From Mycoplasmatota bacterium (GTDB lineage: Bacteria > Bacillota_I > Bacilli_A > RF39 > UBA660): a stretch of DNA of 5,937 nt. Below, in pieces: positions 5,868 through 5,937 of this stretch (the stretch's first letter is position 1; each line of letters starts with the position of its first letter). The notes below the pieces were generated by a model. The model was not told the origin of the DNA, made no database searches, and worked only from the letters and a program-made list of their open reading frames with translations. Made by a program: the position numbers and the translations under genes. The DNA lies in the NCBI GenBank assembly GCA_012840755.1, contig DUWA01000149.1, forward strand, positions 1-5,937. The letters run 5' to 3'.

Positions 5868-5903
5868 TAGAGCCCCGCTTTTTTTGAGGCTCTATTTTTT
5901 TTT
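5868..5903 (+). terminator. Intrinsic terminator with no adjacent gene
   Basis: A perfect 7-bp stem, TAGAGCC (5868-5874) with GGCTCTA (5888-5894), encloses a 13-base loop that itself holds a T7 run, and is followed by nine T (5895-5903). The T tract is on the + strand. The closest + strand gene ends 156 bases upstream, with the GLUG remnant in between. Confidence 0.85.
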
Positions 5904-5937
5904 AAGAATTTGGTCATCTATAAAAAGAAAAATAAGG

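Overview
The window is A+T-rich DNA with strong Gram-positive-type ribosome binding sites. Tryptophan is encoded by TGG and TGA is never read through, so the standard code applies. Together with a UvrX/YolD pair, a GlsB-type membrane protein, c-di-GMP enzymes and a GLUG-repeat remnant, this suggests a low-G+C Bacillota or a standard-code relative of the Mollicutes (the Acholeplasma/Haloplasma/Izemoplasma neighbourhood). The lineage is inference; nothing here fixes it. All genes that look functional are on the + strand.

Layout: (1) Positions 1-92 are the last codons of a GGDEF (diguanylate cyclase type) protein, closed by a strong intrinsic terminator (119-150). (2) Positions 178-1817 are a self-contained translesion-synthesis cassette. 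A good promoter, with a dyad symmetry across its spacer and -10, drives a UvrX-like Y-family polymerase that overlaps a YolD-like gene by 8 bases. (3) Positions 1850-2145 hold a small GlsB/YeaQ-type three-helix membrane protein with its own extended -10 promoter. (4) Positions 2243-4982 are a two-gene overlapping unit: a membrane-anchored protein with a degenerate GGDEF-like module and an apparently intact EAL c-di-GMP phosphodiesterase domain, followed by an M20D-family metallo-amidohydrolase and a terminator. (5) Positions 4983-5261 are a noncoding gap. (6) Positions 5262-5711 encode an unrecognised four-helix membrane protein whose isoleucine codon use differs from its neighbours. (7) Positions 5712-5937 hold a minus-strand remnant of a GLUG-repeat surface protein and a + strand terminator without an adjacent gene.

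How they work together: the polymerase and YolD are expected to act together in damage-tolerant replication. The upstream GGDEF end and the downstream EAL protein would make and break the same second messenger, c-di-GMP, with the repair cassette and the GlsB gene lying between them. The overlap of the EAL gene with the amidohydrolase implies co-transcription, but a functional link is only inferred. No novel large system was found. The most interesting points are the possible operator in the uvrX promoter, the PDE/amidohydrolase overlap, and the antisense GLUG remnant.
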